From assembly GCF_025060755.1 (NCBI RefSeq), contig NZ_JANYUY010000010.1, positions 81,773 to 145,772 on the forward strand: 64,000 nucleotides of DNA, written 5' to 3'. Below, one piece after another: positions 63,766 to 64,000 of the stretch. The position numbers and the translations under genes are program-made. How positions within the stretch are numbered: the stretch's first letter is position 1; every line of letters starts with the position of its first letter. Origin of the DNA: Paenibacillus doosanensis (GTDB lineage Bacteria > Bacillota > Bacilli > Paenibacillales > NBRC-103111). Under the pieces are notes generated by a model. It was not told where the DNA came from, did no database searches, and saw only the letters and a list, made by a program, of their open reading frames with translations.

Positions 63766-63851
63766 AAACGCAGGTGGAGCAAGCGAGAGCCATCTGGAGA
63801 AGCTTTAGCGTTCGCCTTTGTTCCCCGATTTCAACAGTTATCATGAACGAG

Positions 63852-63957
63852 ACAGACTCCCCGTCAGTGCAATGTCTTAGGTTAATTTTGGGAATAATGG
63901 TGTAGTAGAAGCTAAACCAAAACCAAAATCAGAGCTAAATTGCAAAGGAGAGTCTGT
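63852..63957 (+). ncRNA. 5' non-coding end of the IS110 element, possible bridge-RNA region
   Basis: ACAGACTCCCC (63852-63862) and GGAGAGTCTGT (63947-63957) form inverted arms of 11 bases with one mismatch around about 84 bases before the transposase ATG. In the IS110 group the guide (bridge) RNA is encoded in the non-coding DNA upstream of the transposase gene. Element end not defined. Confidence 0.45.
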
Positions 63958-63960
63958 ACT

Positions 63961-64000
63961 ATGAAGGATACCATAAAATACGTAGGCTTAGACGTATCGA
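63961..64000 (+). CDS. IS110-family transposase, N-terminal start only
   Basis: The frame from ATG 63961 encodes MKDTIKYVGLDVS, the usual N-terminus of IS110-family transposases; the Asp is the first of the DEDD catalytic set. AAGGAGAG at 63945-63952 is the ribosome-binding site. The window ends after 13 codons, so integrity cannot be judged. Confidence 0.8.
   Translation, partial: MKDTIKYVGLDVS

Noticed and set aside
1..64000. CRISPR arrays, tRNA or rRNA genes, prophage genes
   Set aside because: No regularly spaced repeats, no cloverleaf or ribosomal sequence and no phage structural genes were seen on reading both strands.

Overview
The window looks like the chromosome of a spore-forming, low-to-mid GC Firmicute of the Paenibacillaceae (Paenibacillus/Cohnella type). 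Reasons: two GerA-family germinant receptor operons, T-box leaders, purine-rich Shine-Dalgarno sites with many TTG/GTG starts, YesN-like membrane AraC regulators next to LplB/LplC-type sugar importers, and a fructosamine (frl) operon in Bacillus order. No rRNA, tRNA or CRISPR array was seen. The last 40 bases are the start of an IS110-family transposase.

Layout. 1-3011: L-rhamnose catabolism (rhaA end, rhaB, DeoR regulator). 3199-8083: an acetyltransferase, SelO, a lipoprotein resembling signal peptidase but lacking the catalytic residues, and an ABC exporter. 8144-11053: a T-box leader with a probable lysine specifier, asd, and an ArsB-like transporter. 11525-14560: a large secreted GH43 arabinanase-like enzyme with PA14, CBM6/35-like, cohesin-like, FIVAR and dockerin-like parts. 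14647-16661: a Kef-type antiporter and a peroxiredoxin remnant. 16899-20564: ger operon 1 (B-A-C). 20676-22536: an AT-rich MFS/MarR cassette with repeated operators.

22792-29775 is the most unusual block: a FixH/YtkA-like lipoprotein, NosD, NosL, NosY, NosF, a TlpA/ResA thioredoxin, an orphan NarL-type regulator and CtaG, convergent with SCO1 and a membrane cytochrome c. No nosZ is present here, so the Nos accessory set may serve copper delivery to cytochrome oxidase (inference). 30013-36139: frlDMNOB plus divergent frlR for Amadori compounds. 36219-38254: Leu T-box and long-form leuA. 38379-41995: ger operon 2 (A-B-C). 42078-45060: a copper-amine-oxidase-N-like secreted protein, a permease remnant, an acetyltransferase and a small membrane protein.

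45198-57089 is a carbohydrate locus: membrane AraC sensor, two permeases, solute-binding protein, heparinase II/III-like enzyme, an unrecognised 663-residue protein, aldo/keto reductase and a lactonase-like amidohydrolase. A sulfatase with a divergent AraC regulator lies at 61262-63765. Together they suggest uptake and breakdown of an acidic, possibly sulfated and deoxyhexose-containing glycan (inference). Between them are small stress/regulatory units: PadR/DUF2812, and TetR with an isochorismatase-fold protein and an MFS exporter. Sites were found by eye; no alignment or folding program was run.
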